Source of the DNA: Styela clava
Taxonomy: Eukaryota > Chordata > Ascidiacea > Stolidobranchia > Styelidae
Assembly (NCBI RefSeq): GCF_964204865.1
Contig: NC_135253.1
Coordinates: forward strand, 22,666,001-22,730,000
Reading direction: 5' to 3'
Length of the DNA stretch: 64,000 nt
Position 1 is the stretch's first letter. Each line of letters starts with the position of its first letter. This document shows positions 20,025 through 30,647 of the stretch, piece by piece. The notes under the pieces are model-generated. The model made no database searches. It was not told where the DNA came from and worked only from the letters and a program-made list of their open reading frames with translations. The position numbers were made by a program, and so were the translations under genes.

Positions 20025-20096
20025 TGCTGTGACCAGGATTCGAACCTGAGTTATCACGGCTACAACGTGAGGTACTAACCACTATACGATCACAGC
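20025..20096 (-). tRNA. tRNA-His-GTG: tRNA-His(GTG), loop-37 variant
   Basis: G37 to A and C49 to T; A43 is normal here. Confidence 0.7.
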
Positions 20097-20100
20097 GTCT

Positions 20101-20172
20101 TAGCAGAGGATGGTTTCGATCCATCGACCTCTGGGTTATGAGCCCAGCACGCTTCCGCTGCGCCAATCTGCT
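20101..20172 (-). tRNA. tRNA-iMet-CAT: tRNA-iMet(CAT), G7 changed to T
   Basis: One acceptor mismatch at 7-66; otherwise consensus. Confidence 0.55.
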
Positions 20173-20559
20173 GCTTGCATAATGCAACTTCCTCTTCTAA
20201 TAATGAATAAACAAGATTTTATTAGAGAACTTAAGTTTTTCATCTTTGTTTTCATAGGTGTTTTGAAAATGACTTCGAAGTTTAAATTCGTCCTTCAAAG
20301 TTTAAACTAAAAAGTCGGGCAATTCAAAGGAAAGCTCCGATGCTGTGAGCAGAATTAGTACTTGGGGTATAACGGCCATAACATGAGGTACTAACCACTA
20401 TACGATCAAATCATCTTGGCGCAGATGATGATTTCAATTCATCAAACTCTGGGTCATGGGCCCATAACGTTTCCGCTTCGCCACTCTGCTACTCGGAATA
20501 CGGAGTTGTCCTTCAAAACGTGGAGTTTCAAAAAATAGCATTTAAAAGGTAATTTCCGA

Positions 20560-20631
20560 TGCTGTGACCAGGATTCGAACCTGGGTTATCACGGCCACAA
20601 CGTGAGGTACTAACCACTATACGATCACAGC
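20560..20631 (-). tRNA. tRNA-His-GTG: tRNA-His(GTG)
   Basis: Consensus. Confidence 0.92.
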
Positions 20632-20635
20632 GTCT

Positions 20636-20707
20636 TAGCAGAGGATGGTTTCGATCCATCGACCTCTAGGTTATGAGCCCAGCACGCTTCCGCTGCGCCA
20701 CTCTGCT
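20636..20707 (-). tRNA. tRNA-iMet-CAT: tRNA-iMet(CAT), C41 changed to T
   Basis: The change turns 29-41 into a G-U pair; all helices still form. Confidence 0.8.
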
Positions 20708-21162
20708 GCTTGCATAATGCAACTTCGTCTTCTAATAATAAATAAACAAGATTTTATTAGAGAACTTAAGTTTTTCATCTTTGTTTCATAGATGTTTTGA
20801 AAATGACTTCGAAATTTAAATTCGTCCTTCAAAGTTTAAACTAAAAAGTCGGGTAATACTGTCAGACTGAAATATTATCTGACAAATTCGTCCTACAAAA
20901 GTTAAACTGAAAAGTCGGGTAATTCAAAGGAAAGCTCCGATGCTGTGAGCAGAATTCGAACTTGGGTTATAACGGCCATAACATGAGATACTAACCACTA
21001 TACGATAAAAGCATCTTGACGCAGTCGATGATTTCAATTCATCTAACTCTGGGTCATGGGCCCAGAACGTTTCCGCTTCGCCACTCTGATACTCGGAATA
21101 CGGAGTTGTCCTTCAAAACGTGGAGTTTCAAAAAAAAAACGCAATGAAAATTAAATTACCGA

Positions 21163-21234
21163 TGCTGTGACTAGGATTCGAACCTGGGTTATCACGGCCA
21201 CAACGTGAGGTACTAACCACTATACGATCACAGC
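21163..21234 (-). tRNA. tRNA-His-GTG: tRNA-His(GTG), T-stem variant
   Basis: G64 to A. Confidence 0.6.
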
Positions 21235-21238
21235 GTTT

Positions 21239-21310
21239 TAGCAGAGGATGGTTTCGATCCATCGACATCTGGGTTATGAGACCAGCACGCTTCCGCTGCG
21301 CCACTCTGCT
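21239..21310 (-). tRNA. tRNA-iMet-CAT: tRNA-iMet(CAT), T31 variant
   Basis: T31-C39 mismatch and G45 to T. The leader has switched to the TTATGCAAGC type, a recombination mark. Confidence 0.55.
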
Positions 21311-21863
21311 GCTTGCATAATGCAACTTCCTCTTCTAATAATAAATAAACAAGATTTTAATAAAGAACTTAAGTTTTTTTCATCTTTGTTTTCATAGGTG
21401 TTTTGAAAATGACTTCGAAATTTAAATTCGTCCTTCAAAGTTTAAACTAAAAAGTCGGGTAATTCAAAGGAAAGCTCCGATGCTGTGAGCAGAAATCGTA
21501 CTTGGGGTATAACGACCATAACATGAGGTACTAACCACTATACGATCAAATCATCTTGGAGCAGATGATGATTTCAAATCATCAAACTCTGGGTCATGGG
21601 CCCAGAACGTTTCCGCTTCGCCACTCTGCTACTCGGAAGACGGATCTGTCCTTCAAAACGTGAACTTGGGTTATAACGGCCATAACATGAGGTACTAACC
21701 ACTATACGATCAAAGCATTTTGACGCAGATGATGATTTCAATTCATCAAATTCTTGGTCATGGGCCCAGAACGTTTCCGCTTCGCCACTCTGCTACTCGG
21801 AATACGGAGTTGTCCTTCAAAACGTGGAGTTTCAAAAAATAGCATTTAAAATGTAATTTCCGA

Positions 21864-21935
21864 TGCTGTGACCAGGATTCGAACCTGGGTTATCACGGCC
21901 ACAACGTGAGGTACTAACCACTATACGATCACAGT
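21864..21935 (-). tRNA. tRNA-His-GTG: tRNA-His(GTG), G1 changed to A
   Basis: Sister of 18536. Confidence 0.6.
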
Positions 21936-21939
21936 GTCT

Positions 21940-22011
21940 TAGCAGAGGATGGTTTCGATCCATCGACCTCTTGGTTATGAGCCCAGCACGCTTCCGCTGC
22001 GTCACTCTGCT
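21940..22011 (-). pseudogene. damaged iMet
   Basis: G10 to A in the D-stem and C41 to A in the anticodon stem, neither present in the sister at 18612. Confidence 0.6.
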
Positions 22012-22445
22012 GCTTGCATAATGCAACTTCCTCTTCTAATAATAAATAAACAAGTTTTTCATCTTTGTTTTCATAGGTGTTTTGAAAATGACTTCGAAAT
22101 TTAAATTCGTCCTTCAAAGTTTAAACTAAAAAGTCGGGTAATTCTGTCAGACTGAAATATTATCTGACAAATTCGTCCTACAAAAGTTAAACTGAAAAGT
22201 CGGGTAATTCAAAGGAAAGCTCCGATGCTGTGAGCAGAATTCGAACTTGGGTTATAACGGCCATAACATGAGATACTAACCAGTATACGATAAAAGCATC
22301 TTGACGCAGACGATGATTTCAATTCATCAAACTCTGGGTCATGGTCCCAGAACGTTTCCGCTTCGCCACTCTGCTACTCGGAAGACGGATCTGTCCTTCA
22401 AAACGTGGAGTTCCAAAAAAACAGCAATGAAAATAAAATTACCGA

Positions 22446-22517
22446 TGCTGTGACCAGGATTCGAACCTGGGTTATCTTGGCCACAACGTGAGGTACTAAC
22501 CACTATACGATCAAAGC
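22446..22517 (-). pseudogene. damaged tRNA-His
   Basis: Same three mismatches as 19118. Confidence 0.7.
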
Positions 22518-22521
22518 GTCT

Positions 22522-22593
22522 TAGCAGAGGATGGTTTCGATCCATTGACCTCTGGGTTATGAGCCCAGCACGCTTCCGCTGCGCCACTCTGCT
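22522..22593 (-). tRNA. tRNA-iMet-CAT: tRNA-iMet(CAT), G49 changed to A
   Basis: One T-stem mismatch at 49-65. Confidence 0.6.
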
Positions 22594-23047
22594 GCTTGCA
22601 AAATGCAACTTCCTCTTCTAATAATAAATAAACAAGATTTTATTAGAGAACTTAAGTTTTTCATCTTTGTTTTCATAGATGTTTTGAAAATGACTTCGAA
22701 ATTTAAATTCGTCCTTCAAAGTTTAAACTAAAAAGTCGGGTAATACTGTCAGACTGAAATATTATCTGACAAATTCGTCCTACAAAAGTTAAACTGAAAA
22801 GTCGGGTAATTCAAAGGAAAGCTCCGATGTTGTGAGCAGAATTCGAACTTGGGTTATAACGTCCATAACATGAGATACTAACCACTATACGATAAAAGCA
22901 TCTTGACGCAGTCGATGATTTCAATTCATCTAACTCTGGGTCATGGGCCCAGAACGTTTCCGCTTCGCCACTCTGATACTCGGAATACGGAGTTGTCCTT
23001 CAAAACGTGGAGTTTCAAAAAAAACGCAATGAAAATTAAATTACCGA

Positions 23048-23195
23048 TGCTGTGACTAGGATTCAAACCTGGGTTATCACGGCCACAACGTGAGGTACTA
23101 ACCACTATACGATCACAGCGTTTTAGCAGAGGATGGTTTCGATCCATCGACATCTGGGTTATGAGACCAGCACGCTTCCGCTGCGCCACTCCGCT
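23048..23195 (-). pseudogene. damaged iMet-His dimer
   Basis: His (23048-23119) has C56 to T in the T-loop plus G64 to A. iMet (23124-23195) has A4 to G and T31. Confidence 0.6.
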
Positions 23196-23350
23196 ACTTA
23201 CACAATGCAAATTCCGCTTCTAATAATCAATCAAACTCTGGGTTATGAGCCCAGCACGTTTCCGCTTCGCCACTCTGCTAATCGGAATATGGAGTTGTCC
23301 TCCAAAACGTGGAGTTTCAAAAAAAAACGCAATGAAAATTAAATTACCGA

Positions 23351-23422
23351 TGCTGTGACCAGGATTCGAACCTGAGTTATCACGGCTACAACGTGAGGTA
23401 CTAACCACTATACGATCACAGC
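23351..23422 (-). tRNA. tRNA-His-GTG: tRNA-His(GTG), loop-37 variant
   Basis: G37 to A and C49 to T. Confidence 0.7.
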
Positions 23423-23426
23423 GTCT

Positions 23427-23498
23427 TAGCAGAGGATGGTTTCGATCCATCGACCTCTGGGTTATGAGCCCAGCACGCTTCCGCTGCGCCACTCTGCT
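23427..23498 (-). tRNA. tRNA-iMet-CAT: tRNA-iMet(CAT)
   Basis: Consensus initiator. Confidence 0.92.
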
Positions 23499-23885
23499 GC
23501 TTGCATAACGCAACTTCCTCTTCTAATAATAAATAAACAAGATTTTATTAGAGAACTTAAGTTTTTCATCTTTGTTTTCATAGGTGTTTTGAAAATGACT
23601 TCGAAATTTAAATTCGTCCTTCAAAGTTTAAACTAAAAAGTCGGGCAATTCAAAGGAAAGCTCCGATGCTGTGAGCAGAATTAGTACTTGGGGTATAACG
23701 GCCATAACATGAGGTACTAACCACTATACGATCAAATCATCTTGGCGCAGATGATGATTTCAATTCATCAAACTCTGGGTCATGGGCCCATAACGTTTCC
23801 GCTTCGCCACTCTGCTACTCGGAATACGGAGTTGTTCTTCAAAACGTGGAATTTCAAAAAATAGCATTTAAAAGGTAATTTCCGA

Positions 23886-23957
23886 TGCTGTGACCAGGAT
23901 TCGAACCTGGGTTATCACGGCCACAACGTGAGGTACCAACCACTATACGATCACAGC
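23886..23957 (-). tRNA. tRNA-His-GTG: tRNA-His(GTG), A21 changed to G
   Basis: Class B-type D-loop in a class A unit; all stems intact. Confidence 0.85.
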
Positions 23958-23961
23958 GTCT

Positions 23962-24033
23962 TAGCAGAGGATGGTTTCGATCCATCGACCTCTGGGTTAT
24001 GAGCCCAGCACGCTTCCGCTGCGCCACTCTGCT
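23962..24033 (-). tRNA. tRNA-iMet-CAT: tRNA-iMet(CAT)
   Basis: Consensus initiator. Confidence 0.92.
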
Positions 24034-24421
24034 GCTTGCATAATGCAAATTCGTCTTCTAATAATAAATAAACAAGATTTTATTAGAGAACTTAAGTTTT
24101 TCATCTTTGTTTTCATAGGTGTTTTGAAAATGACTTCGAAATTTAAATTCGTCCTTCAAAGTTTAAACTAAAAAGTCGGGTAATTCAAAGGAAAGCTCCG
24201 ATGCTGTGAACAGAATTCGAACTTGGGTTATAACGGCCATAACATGAGGTACTAACCACTATACGATCAAATCATCTTGGCGCAGATGATGATTTCAATT
24301 CATCAAACTCTGGGTCATGGGCCCAGAACGTTTCCGCTTCGCCACTCTGCTACTCGGAAGACGGATCTGTCCTTCAAATCGTGGAGTTTCAAAAAAACAT
24401 CAATGAAAATTAAATTACCGA

Positions 24422-24493
24422 TGCTGTGACCAGGATTCGAACCTGGGTTATCACGGCCACAACGTGAGGTACTAACCACTATACAATCACAGC
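24422..24493 (-). tRNA. tRNA-His-GTG: tRNA-His(GTG), C9 changed to T
   Basis: Single unpaired-position change; helices intact. Confidence 0.8.
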
Positions 24494-24497
24494 GTCT

Positions 24498-24569
24498 TAG
24501 CAGAAGATGCTTTCGATCCATCGACCTATGGGTTATGAGCCCAGCACGCTTCCGCTGCGCCACTCTGCT
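24498..24569 (-). pseudogene. damaged iMet
   Basis: Mismatches at 27-43, 53-61 and 7-66. Confidence 0.65.
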
Positions 24570-25023
24570 GCTTGCATAATGCAACTTCCTCTTCTAATAA
24601 TAAATAAACAAGATTTTATTAGAGAACTTAAGTTTTTCATCTTTGTTTTCATAGGTGTTTTGAAAATGACTTCGAAGTTTAAATTCGTCCTTCAAAGTTT
24701 AAACTAAAAAGTCGGGTAATTCTGTCAGATTGAAATATTGTCTGACAAATTCGTCCTACAAAATTTAAACTGAAAAGTCGGGTTATTCAAAGGAAAGCTC
24801 CGATGCTGTGAGCAGAATTCGAACTCTGGTTATAACGGCCATAACATGAGGTACTAACCACTATGCGATAAAAGCATCTTGACGCAGACGATTATTTCAA
24901 TTCATCAAACTCTGGGTCATGGTCCCAGAACGTTTCCGCTTTGCCACTCTGCTACTCGGAAGACGGATCTGTCCTTCAAAACGTGGAGTTTCAAAAAATC
25001 AGCAATGAAAATTAAATTACCGA

Positions 25024-25171
25024 TGCTGTGACCAGGATTCGAACCTGGGTTATCACGGACACAACGTGAGGTACTAACCACTATACGATCCCAGCGTCTT
25101 AGCAGAGGATGGTTTCAATCCATCGAACTCTGGGTTATGAGCCCAGCACGCTTCCGCTGCGCCAATCTGCT
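25024..25171 (-). pseudogene. damaged iMet-His dimer
   Basis: His (25024-25095) has T5 to G and G37 to T. iMet (25100-25171) has G7 to T and C56 to T, damaging the B-box. Confidence 0.65.
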
Positions 25172-25558
25172 GCTTGCATAATGCAACTTCCTCTTCTAAT
25201 AATGAATAAACAAGATTTTATTAGTGAACTTAAGTTTTTCATCTTTGTTTTCATAGGTGTTTTGAAAATGACTACGAAGTTTAAATTCGTCCTTCAAAGT
25301 TTAAACTAAAAAGTCGGGTAATTCAAAGAAAGCTCCGATGCTGTGAGCAGAATTCGTACTTGGGGTATAACGGCCATAACATTAGGTACTAACCACTATA
25401 CGATCAAAGCATCTTGGCGCAGATGATGATTTCAATTCATCAAACTCTGGGTCATGGGCCCAGAACGTTTCCGCTTCGCCACTCTGCTACTCGGAATACG
25501 GAGTTGTCCTTCAAAACGTGGAGTTTAAAAAAAACAGCATTTAAAAGGTAATTAACGA

Positions 25559-25706
25559 CGCTGGGACCAGGATTCGAACCTGGGTTATCACGGCTACAAC
25601 GTGAGGTACCAACCACTATACGATCACAGCCTTTTAACAAGGGATGGTTTCGATTCATCGACCTCTGGGTTATGAGACCAGCACGATTCCGCTGCGCCAC
25701 TCTGCT
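25559..25706 (-). pseudogene. damaged class B iMet-His dimer
   Basis: His (25559-25630) has acceptor mismatch at 68, discriminator G and G37 to A. Its linker is AAAG, so a G-1 is encoded in the DNA. iMet (25635-25706) is class B. Confidence 0.65.
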
Positions 25707-26377
25707 ACTCGCAGAATGCAACTTCCTTTTCTAATTATAAATAAACAAGATTTTAATTCAGAACTTCAGTTTTTCACCTTTGTTTTAATATGTATTTTTA
25801 AAATGACTGAAATATTGTCTGACAAATTCGTCCTACAAAATTTAAACTGAAAAGTCGGGTGATTCAAAGGAAAGCTCCGATGCTGTGAGCAGAATTTGAA
25901 CTTGGGTTATAACGGCCACAACATGAGGTACTAACCACTATACGATCAAAGCATTTTGACGCAGATGATGATTTCAATTCATCAAACTCTGGGTCATGGG
26001 CCCAGAACGATTCCGCTTCGCCACTCTGCTAGATTTTATTAGAGAACTTAAGTTTTTCATCTTTGTTTTTATAGGTGTTTTGAAAATGACTTCGAAATTT
26101 AAATTCGTCCTTCAAAGTTTAAACTAAAAAGTCGGGTAATTCAAAGGAAAGCTCCGATGCTGTGAGCAGAATTCGAACTTGGGTTATAACGGCCATAACA
26201 TGAGGTACTAACCATTATACGATAAAAGCATCTTGACGCAGACGATGATTTCAATTCATCAAACTCTGGGTCATGGTCCCAGAACGTTTCCGCTTCGCCA
26301 CTCTGCTACTCGGAAGACGGATCTGTCCTTCAAAACGTGGAGTTTTGAAAAAACAGCAATGAAAATTAAATTACCGA

Positions 26378-26449
26378 TGCTGTGACCAGGATTCGAACCT
26401 GGGTTATCACGGCCACAAGGTGAGGTACTAACCACTATACGATCACAGC
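26378..26449 (-). tRNA. tRNA-His-GTG: tRNA-His(GTG), G31 changed to C
   Basis: The base pair closing the anticodon loop is lost; the rest is consensus. Confidence 0.6.
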
Positions 26450-26453
26450 GTCT

Positions 26454-26525
26454 TAGCAGAGGATGGTTTCGATCCATCGACCTCTGGGTTATGAGCCCAG
26501 CACGCTTCCGCTGCGCCACTCTGCT
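26454..26525 (-). tRNA. tRNA-iMet-CAT: tRNA-iMet(CAT)
   Basis: Consensus initiator. Confidence 0.92.
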
Positions 26526-26693
26526 GCTTGCATAGTGCAACTTCCTCTTCTAATAATAAATAAACAAGATTTTATTAAAGAACTTAAGTTTTTCATCTTT
26601 GTTTTCATAGGTGTTTTGAAAATGACTTCGAAATTTAAATTCGTCCTTCAAAGTTTAAACTAAAAAGTCGGGTAATTCAAAGGAAAGCTCCGA

Positions 26694-26843
26694 TGCTGTG
26701 AGCAGAATTCGTACTTGGGGTATAACGACCATAACATGAGGTACTAACCACTATACGATCAAATCATCTTGGAGCAGATGATGATTTCAAATCATCAAAC
26801 TCTGGGTCATGGGCCCAGAACGTTTCCGCTTCGCCACTCTGCT
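26694..26843 (-). pseudogene. decayed second dimer, typical class A unit
   Basis: Representative of the decayed dimer in 536-bp units: psi-His at 26694-26765 (anticodon ATG, broken T-stem) and psi-iMet at 26772-26843 (anticodon CAT kept, anticodon stem perfect, B-box lost). The psi-iMet T-stem is GATGA/TCATC, a paired change from GATGG/CCATC; this copy has a further T-arm change. The intact dimer of the same unit lies at 26914-27061. Confidence 0.8.
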
Positions 26844-26913
26844 ACTCGGAAGACGGATCTGTCCTTCAAAACGTGGAGTTTCAAAAAAACAGCAATGAAA
26901 ATTAAATTACCGA

Positions 26914-26985
26914 TGCTGTGACCAGGATTCGCACCTGGGTTATCACGGCCACAACGTGAGGTACTAACCACTATACGATCACAGC
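26914..26985 (-). tRNA. tRNA-His-GTG: tRNA-His(GTG), T55 changed to G
   Basis: The T-loop pseudouridine position is altered and this also touches the B-box; stems are intact. Confidence 0.6.
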
Positions 26986-26989
26986 GTCT

Positions 26990-27061
26990 TAGCAGAGGAT
27001 GGTTTCGATCCATCGACCTCTGGGTTATGAGCCCAGCACGCTTCCGCTGCGCCACTCTGCT
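26990..27061 (-). tRNA. tRNA-iMet-CAT: tRNA-iMet(CAT)
   Basis: Consensus initiator. Confidence 0.92.
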
Positions 27062-27449
27062 GCTTGCATAATGCAACTTCCTCTTCTAATAATAAATAAA
27101 CAAGATTTTATTAGAGAACTTAAGTTTTTCATCTTTGTTTTCATAGGTGTTTTGAAAATGACTTCGAAATTTAAATTCGTCCTTCAAAGTTTAAACTAAA
27201 AAGTCGGGTAATTCAAAGGAAAGCTCCGATGCTTTGAGCAGAATTCGAACTTGGGTTATAACGGCCATAACATGAGGTACTAACCACTATACGATAAAAG
27301 CATCTTGACGCAGACGATGATTTCAATCCATCAAACTCTGGGTCATGGTCCCAGAACGTTTCCGCTTCGCCACTCTGCTACTCGGAAGACGGATCTGTCC
27401 TTCAAAACGTGGAGTTTCAAAAAAACAGCAATGAAAATTAAATTACCGA

Positions 27450-27597
27450 TGCTGTGACCAGGATTCGAACCTGTGTTATCACGGCCACAACATGAGGTAC
27501 TAACCACTATACGATCACAGCGTCTTAGCAGAGGATGGTTTCGATCCATCGACCTCTGGGTTATGAACCCAGCACGCTTCCGCTGCGCCACTTTGCT
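27450..27597 (-). pseudogene. damaged iMet-His dimer
   Basis: His (27450-27521) has C49 to A and C30 to T. iMet (27526-27597) has G5 to A and C32 to T. Confidence 0.55.
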
Positions 27598-27964
27598 GCT
27601 TGCACAATGCAACTTCCTCTTCTAATATTAAATAAACAAGATTTTATTAAAGAACTTAAGTTTTTCATCTTTGTTTTCATAGGTGTTTTGAAAATGACTT
27701 CGAAATTTAAATTCGTCCTTCAAAGTTTAAACTAAAAAGTGGGGTAATTCTGTCAGACTGAAATATTGGGATATAACGGCCATAACATGAGGTACTAACC
27801 ACTATACGATAAAAGCATCTTGACGCAGACGATGATTTCAATTCATCAAACTCTGGGTCATGGTCCCAGAACGTTTCCGCTTCGCCACTCTGCTACTCGG
27901 AAGACGGATCTGTCCTTCAAAACGTGGAGTTTCAAAAAAACAGCAATGAAAATTAAATTACCGA

Positions 27965-28112
27965 TGCTGTGACCAGGATTCGAACCTGTGTTATCATGGC
28001 CACAACGTGAGGTACTAACCACTATACGATCACAGCGTCTTAGCAGAGGATGGTTTCGATCCATCGACCTCTGGGTTATGAGCCCAGCACTCTTCCGCTG
28101 CGCCACTCTGCT
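27965..28112 (-). pseudogene. damaged iMet-His dimer
   Basis: His (27965-28036) has G40 to A and C49 to A. iMet (28041-28112) has C23 to A in the D-stem. Confidence 0.55.
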
Positions 28113-28479
28113 GCTTGGATAATGCAACTTCCTCTTCTAATAATAAATGAACAAGATTTTATTAAAGAACTTAAGTTTTTCATCTTTGTTTTCATAGGTG
28201 TTTTGAAAATGACTTCGAAATTTAAATTCGTCCTTCAAAGTTTAAACTAAAAAGTGGGGTAATTCTGTCAGACTGAAATATTGGGATATAACGGCCATAA
28301 CATGAGGTACTAACCCCTATACGATAAAAGCATCTTGACGCAGACGATGATTTCAATTCATCAAACTCTGGGTCATGGTCCCAGAACGTTTCCGCTTCGC
28401 CACTCTGCTACTCGGAAGACGGATCTGTCCTTCAAAACGTGGAGTTTCAAAAAAACAGCAATGAAAATTAAATTACCGA

Positions 28480-28551
28480 TGCTGTGACCAGGATTCGAAC
28501 CTGTGTTATCATGGCCACAACGTGAGGTACTAACCACTATACGATCACAGC
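28480..28551 (-). pseudogene. damaged tRNA-His
   Basis: G40 to A and C49 to A as in the preceding unit. Confidence 0.6.
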
Positions 28552-28555
28552 GTCT

Positions 28556-28627
28556 TAGCAGAGGATGGTTTCGATCCATCGACCTCTGGGTTATGAGCCC
28601 AGCACGCTTCCGCTGCGCCACTCTGCT
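28556..28627 (-). tRNA. tRNA-iMet-CAT: tRNA-iMet(CAT)
   Basis: Consensus initiator. Confidence 0.92.
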
Positions 28628-29015
28628 GCTTGCATAATGCAACTTCCTCTTCTAATAATAAATAAACAAGATTTTATTAAAGAACTTAAGTTTTTCATCT
28701 TTGTTTTCATAGGTGTTTTGAAAATGACTTCGAAATTTAAATTCGTCCTTCAAAGTTTAAACTAAAATGTCGGGTAATTCAAAGGAAAGCTCCGATGCTG
28801 TGAGCAGAATTCGTACTTGGGGTATAACGGCCATAACATGAGGTACTAACCACTATACGATCCAATCATCTTGGCGCAGATGATGATTTCAAATCATCAA
28901 ACTCTGGGTCATGGTCCCAGAACGTTTCCGCTTCGCCACTCTGCTACTCGGAAGACGGATCTGTCCTTCAAAACGTGGAGTTTCAAAAAAACAGCAATGA
29001 AAATTAAATTACCGA

Positions 29016-29163
29016 TGCTGTGACCAGGATTTGAACCTGGGTTATCAAGGCCACAACGTGAGGTACTAACCACTATACGATCACAGCGTCTTAGCAGAGG
29101 ATGGTTTCGATCCATCGACCTCTGGGTTATGAGCCCAGCACGTTTCCGCTGCGCCACTTTGCT
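29016..29163 (-). pseudogene. damaged iMet-His dimer
   Basis: His (29016-29087) has a T-loop change and a 40-30 mismatch. iMet (29092-29163) has G5 to A. Confidence 0.55.
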
Positions 29164-29570
29164 GCTTGCATAATGCAACTTCTTCTTCTAATATTAAATA
29201 AACAAGATTTTATTAAAGAACTTAAGTTTTTCATCTTTGCTTTCATAGGTGTTTTGAAAATGACTTCGAAATTTAAATTCGTCCTTCAAAGTTTAAACTA
29301 AAAAGTCGGGTAATTCAAAGGAAAGCTCCGATGCTGTGAGCAGAATTCGAACTTGGGTTATAACGGCCATAACATGAGGTACTAACCACTATACGATCAA
29401 AGCATTTTGACGCAGATGATGATTTCAAATCATCAAACTCTGGGTCATGGCCCCAGAACGTTTCCGCTTCGCCACTCTGCTACTCGGAATACGGAGTTGT
29501 CCTTCAAAATGTGGAATTTCAAAAAAAAAACGCAATAAAAATTAAATTACCGATGAAATTAAATTACCGA

Positions 29571-29642
29571 TGCTGTGACCAGGATTCGAACCTGGGTTAT
29601 CACGGCCACAACGTGAGGTACTAACCACTATACGATCACAGC
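29571..29642 (-). tRNA. tRNA-His-GTG: tRNA-His(GTG)
   Basis: Consensus; the trailer contains a short duplication of ATTAAATTACCGATG. Confidence 0.92.
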
Positions 29643-29646
29643 GTTT

Positions 29647-29718
29647 TAGCAGAGGATGGTTTCGATCCATCGACCTCTGGGTTATGAGCCCAGCACGCTT
29701 CCGCTGCGCCACTCTGCT
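29647..29718 (-). tRNA. tRNA-iMet-CAT: tRNA-iMet(CAT)
   Basis: Consensus initiator with the GTGACT leader. Confidence 0.92.
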
Positions 29719-29734
29719 AGTCACACAATGCAAA

Positions 29735-29806
29735 TTCAAGTGTGGAAATTCGAACCTGGGTTATCACGGCCACAACGTGAGGTACTAACCACTATACGAT
29801 CACAGC
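29735..29806 (-). pseudogene. tRNA-His with replaced 3' end
   Basis: 5' acceptor, D-arm, anticodon arm and 5' T-stem are consensus, then the 3' T-stem and acceptor are unrelated sequence. It lies only 16 nt from the preceding iMet, so it is a recombination junction. Confidence 0.8.
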
Positions 29807-29810
29807 GTCT

Positions 29811-29882
29811 TAGCAGAGGATGGTTTCGATCCATCGACCTCTGGGTTATGAGCCCAGCACGTTTCCGCTGCGCCACTTTGCT
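29811..29882 (-). tRNA. tRNA-iMet-CAT: tRNA-iMet(CAT), G5 changed to A
   Basis: One acceptor mismatch (5-68) and one D-arm change; sister of 29092. Confidence 0.5.
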
Positions 29883-30269
29883 GCTTGCATAATGCAACTT
29901 CTTCTTCTAATATTAAATAAACAAGATTTTATTAAAGAACTTAAGTTTTTCATCTTTGCTTTCATAGGTGTTTTGAAAATGACTTCGAAATTTAAATTCG
30001 TCCTTCAAAGTTTAAACTAAAATGTCGGGTAATTCAAAGGAAAGCTCCGATGCTGTGAGCAGAATTCGTACTTGGGGTATAACGGCCATAACATGAGGTA
30101 CTAACCACTATACGATCCAATCATCTTGGCGCAGATGATGATTTCAAATCATCAAACTCTGGGTCATGGTCCCAGAACGTTTCCGCTTCGCCACTCTGCT
30201 ACTCGGAAGACGGATCTGTCCTTCAAAACGTGGAGTTTCAAAAAAACGCAATGAAAACTAAATTACCGA

Positions 30270-30341
30270 TGCTGTGACCAGGATTCGAACCTGGGTTATC
30301 ACGGCCACAACGTGAGGTACTAACCACTATACGATCACAGC
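30270..30341 (-). tRNA. tRNA-His-GTG: tRNA-His(GTG)
   Basis: Consensus. Confidence 0.92.
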
Positions 30342-30345
30342 GTTT

Positions 30346-30417
30346 TAGCAGAGGATGGTTTCGATCCATCGACCTCTGGGTTATGAGACCAGCACGCTTC
30401 CGCTGCACCACTCTGCT
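30346..30417 (-). pseudogene. iMet with T31 and C11 changes
   Basis: T31-C39 mismatch; C11 to T in the D-stem and A-box. Confidence 0.5.
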
Positions 30418-30571
30418 ACTTACACAATGCAAATTACGCTTCTAATTATCAATCAAACTCTGGGTTATGAGCCCAGCACGTTTCCGCTTCGCCACGCTGC
30501 TACTCGGAATACGGAGTTGTCCTTCAAAACGTGGAGTTTCAAAAAAACAGCAATGAAAATTAAACTGCCGA

Positions 30572-30643
30572 TGCTAAGACCAGGATTCGAATCTGGGTTA
30601 TCACGGCCACAACGTGAGGTACTAACCACTATACGATCACAGC
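30572..30643 (-). pseudogene. damaged tRNA-His
   Basis: Acceptor 3' strand TCTTAGC and G53 to A. Confidence 0.65.
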
Positions 30644-30647
30644 GTCT

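Larger units (their letters stand above)
17985..20800 (-). repeat. 3.33-kb higher-order repeat, copy 1
   Basis: Series 18536, 19118, 19722, 20025, 20560 recurs 3,326-3,328 bp later at 21864, 22446, 23048, 23351, 23886. It includes a shared 40-bp-shortened leader and the odd join CAAAACGTGAACTTGGG at 18327 and 21655. Confidence 0.85.
21313..24106 (-). repeat. 3.33-kb higher-order repeat, copy 2
   Basis: Second copy of 17985-20800. A few private mutations (D-stem G10 to A at 21940, T-loop change at 23048) arose after duplication. Confidence 0.85.
27343..28790 (-). repeat. 515-bp units in tandem
   Basis: Units starting near 27343, 27858 and 28373 are 515 bp long because a psi-His and its trailer are replaced by GAAATATTGGGATATAACGG. 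The same deletion recurs near 31420, 34700 and 37130. Confidence 0.8.

Noticed and set aside
26914-27061. tRNA-derived SINE family
   Set aside because: Copies are strictly tandem, without poly(A) or simple-repeat tails or target duplications, and keep full tRNA 3' halves. This is a tandem repeat, not dispersed retroposition.
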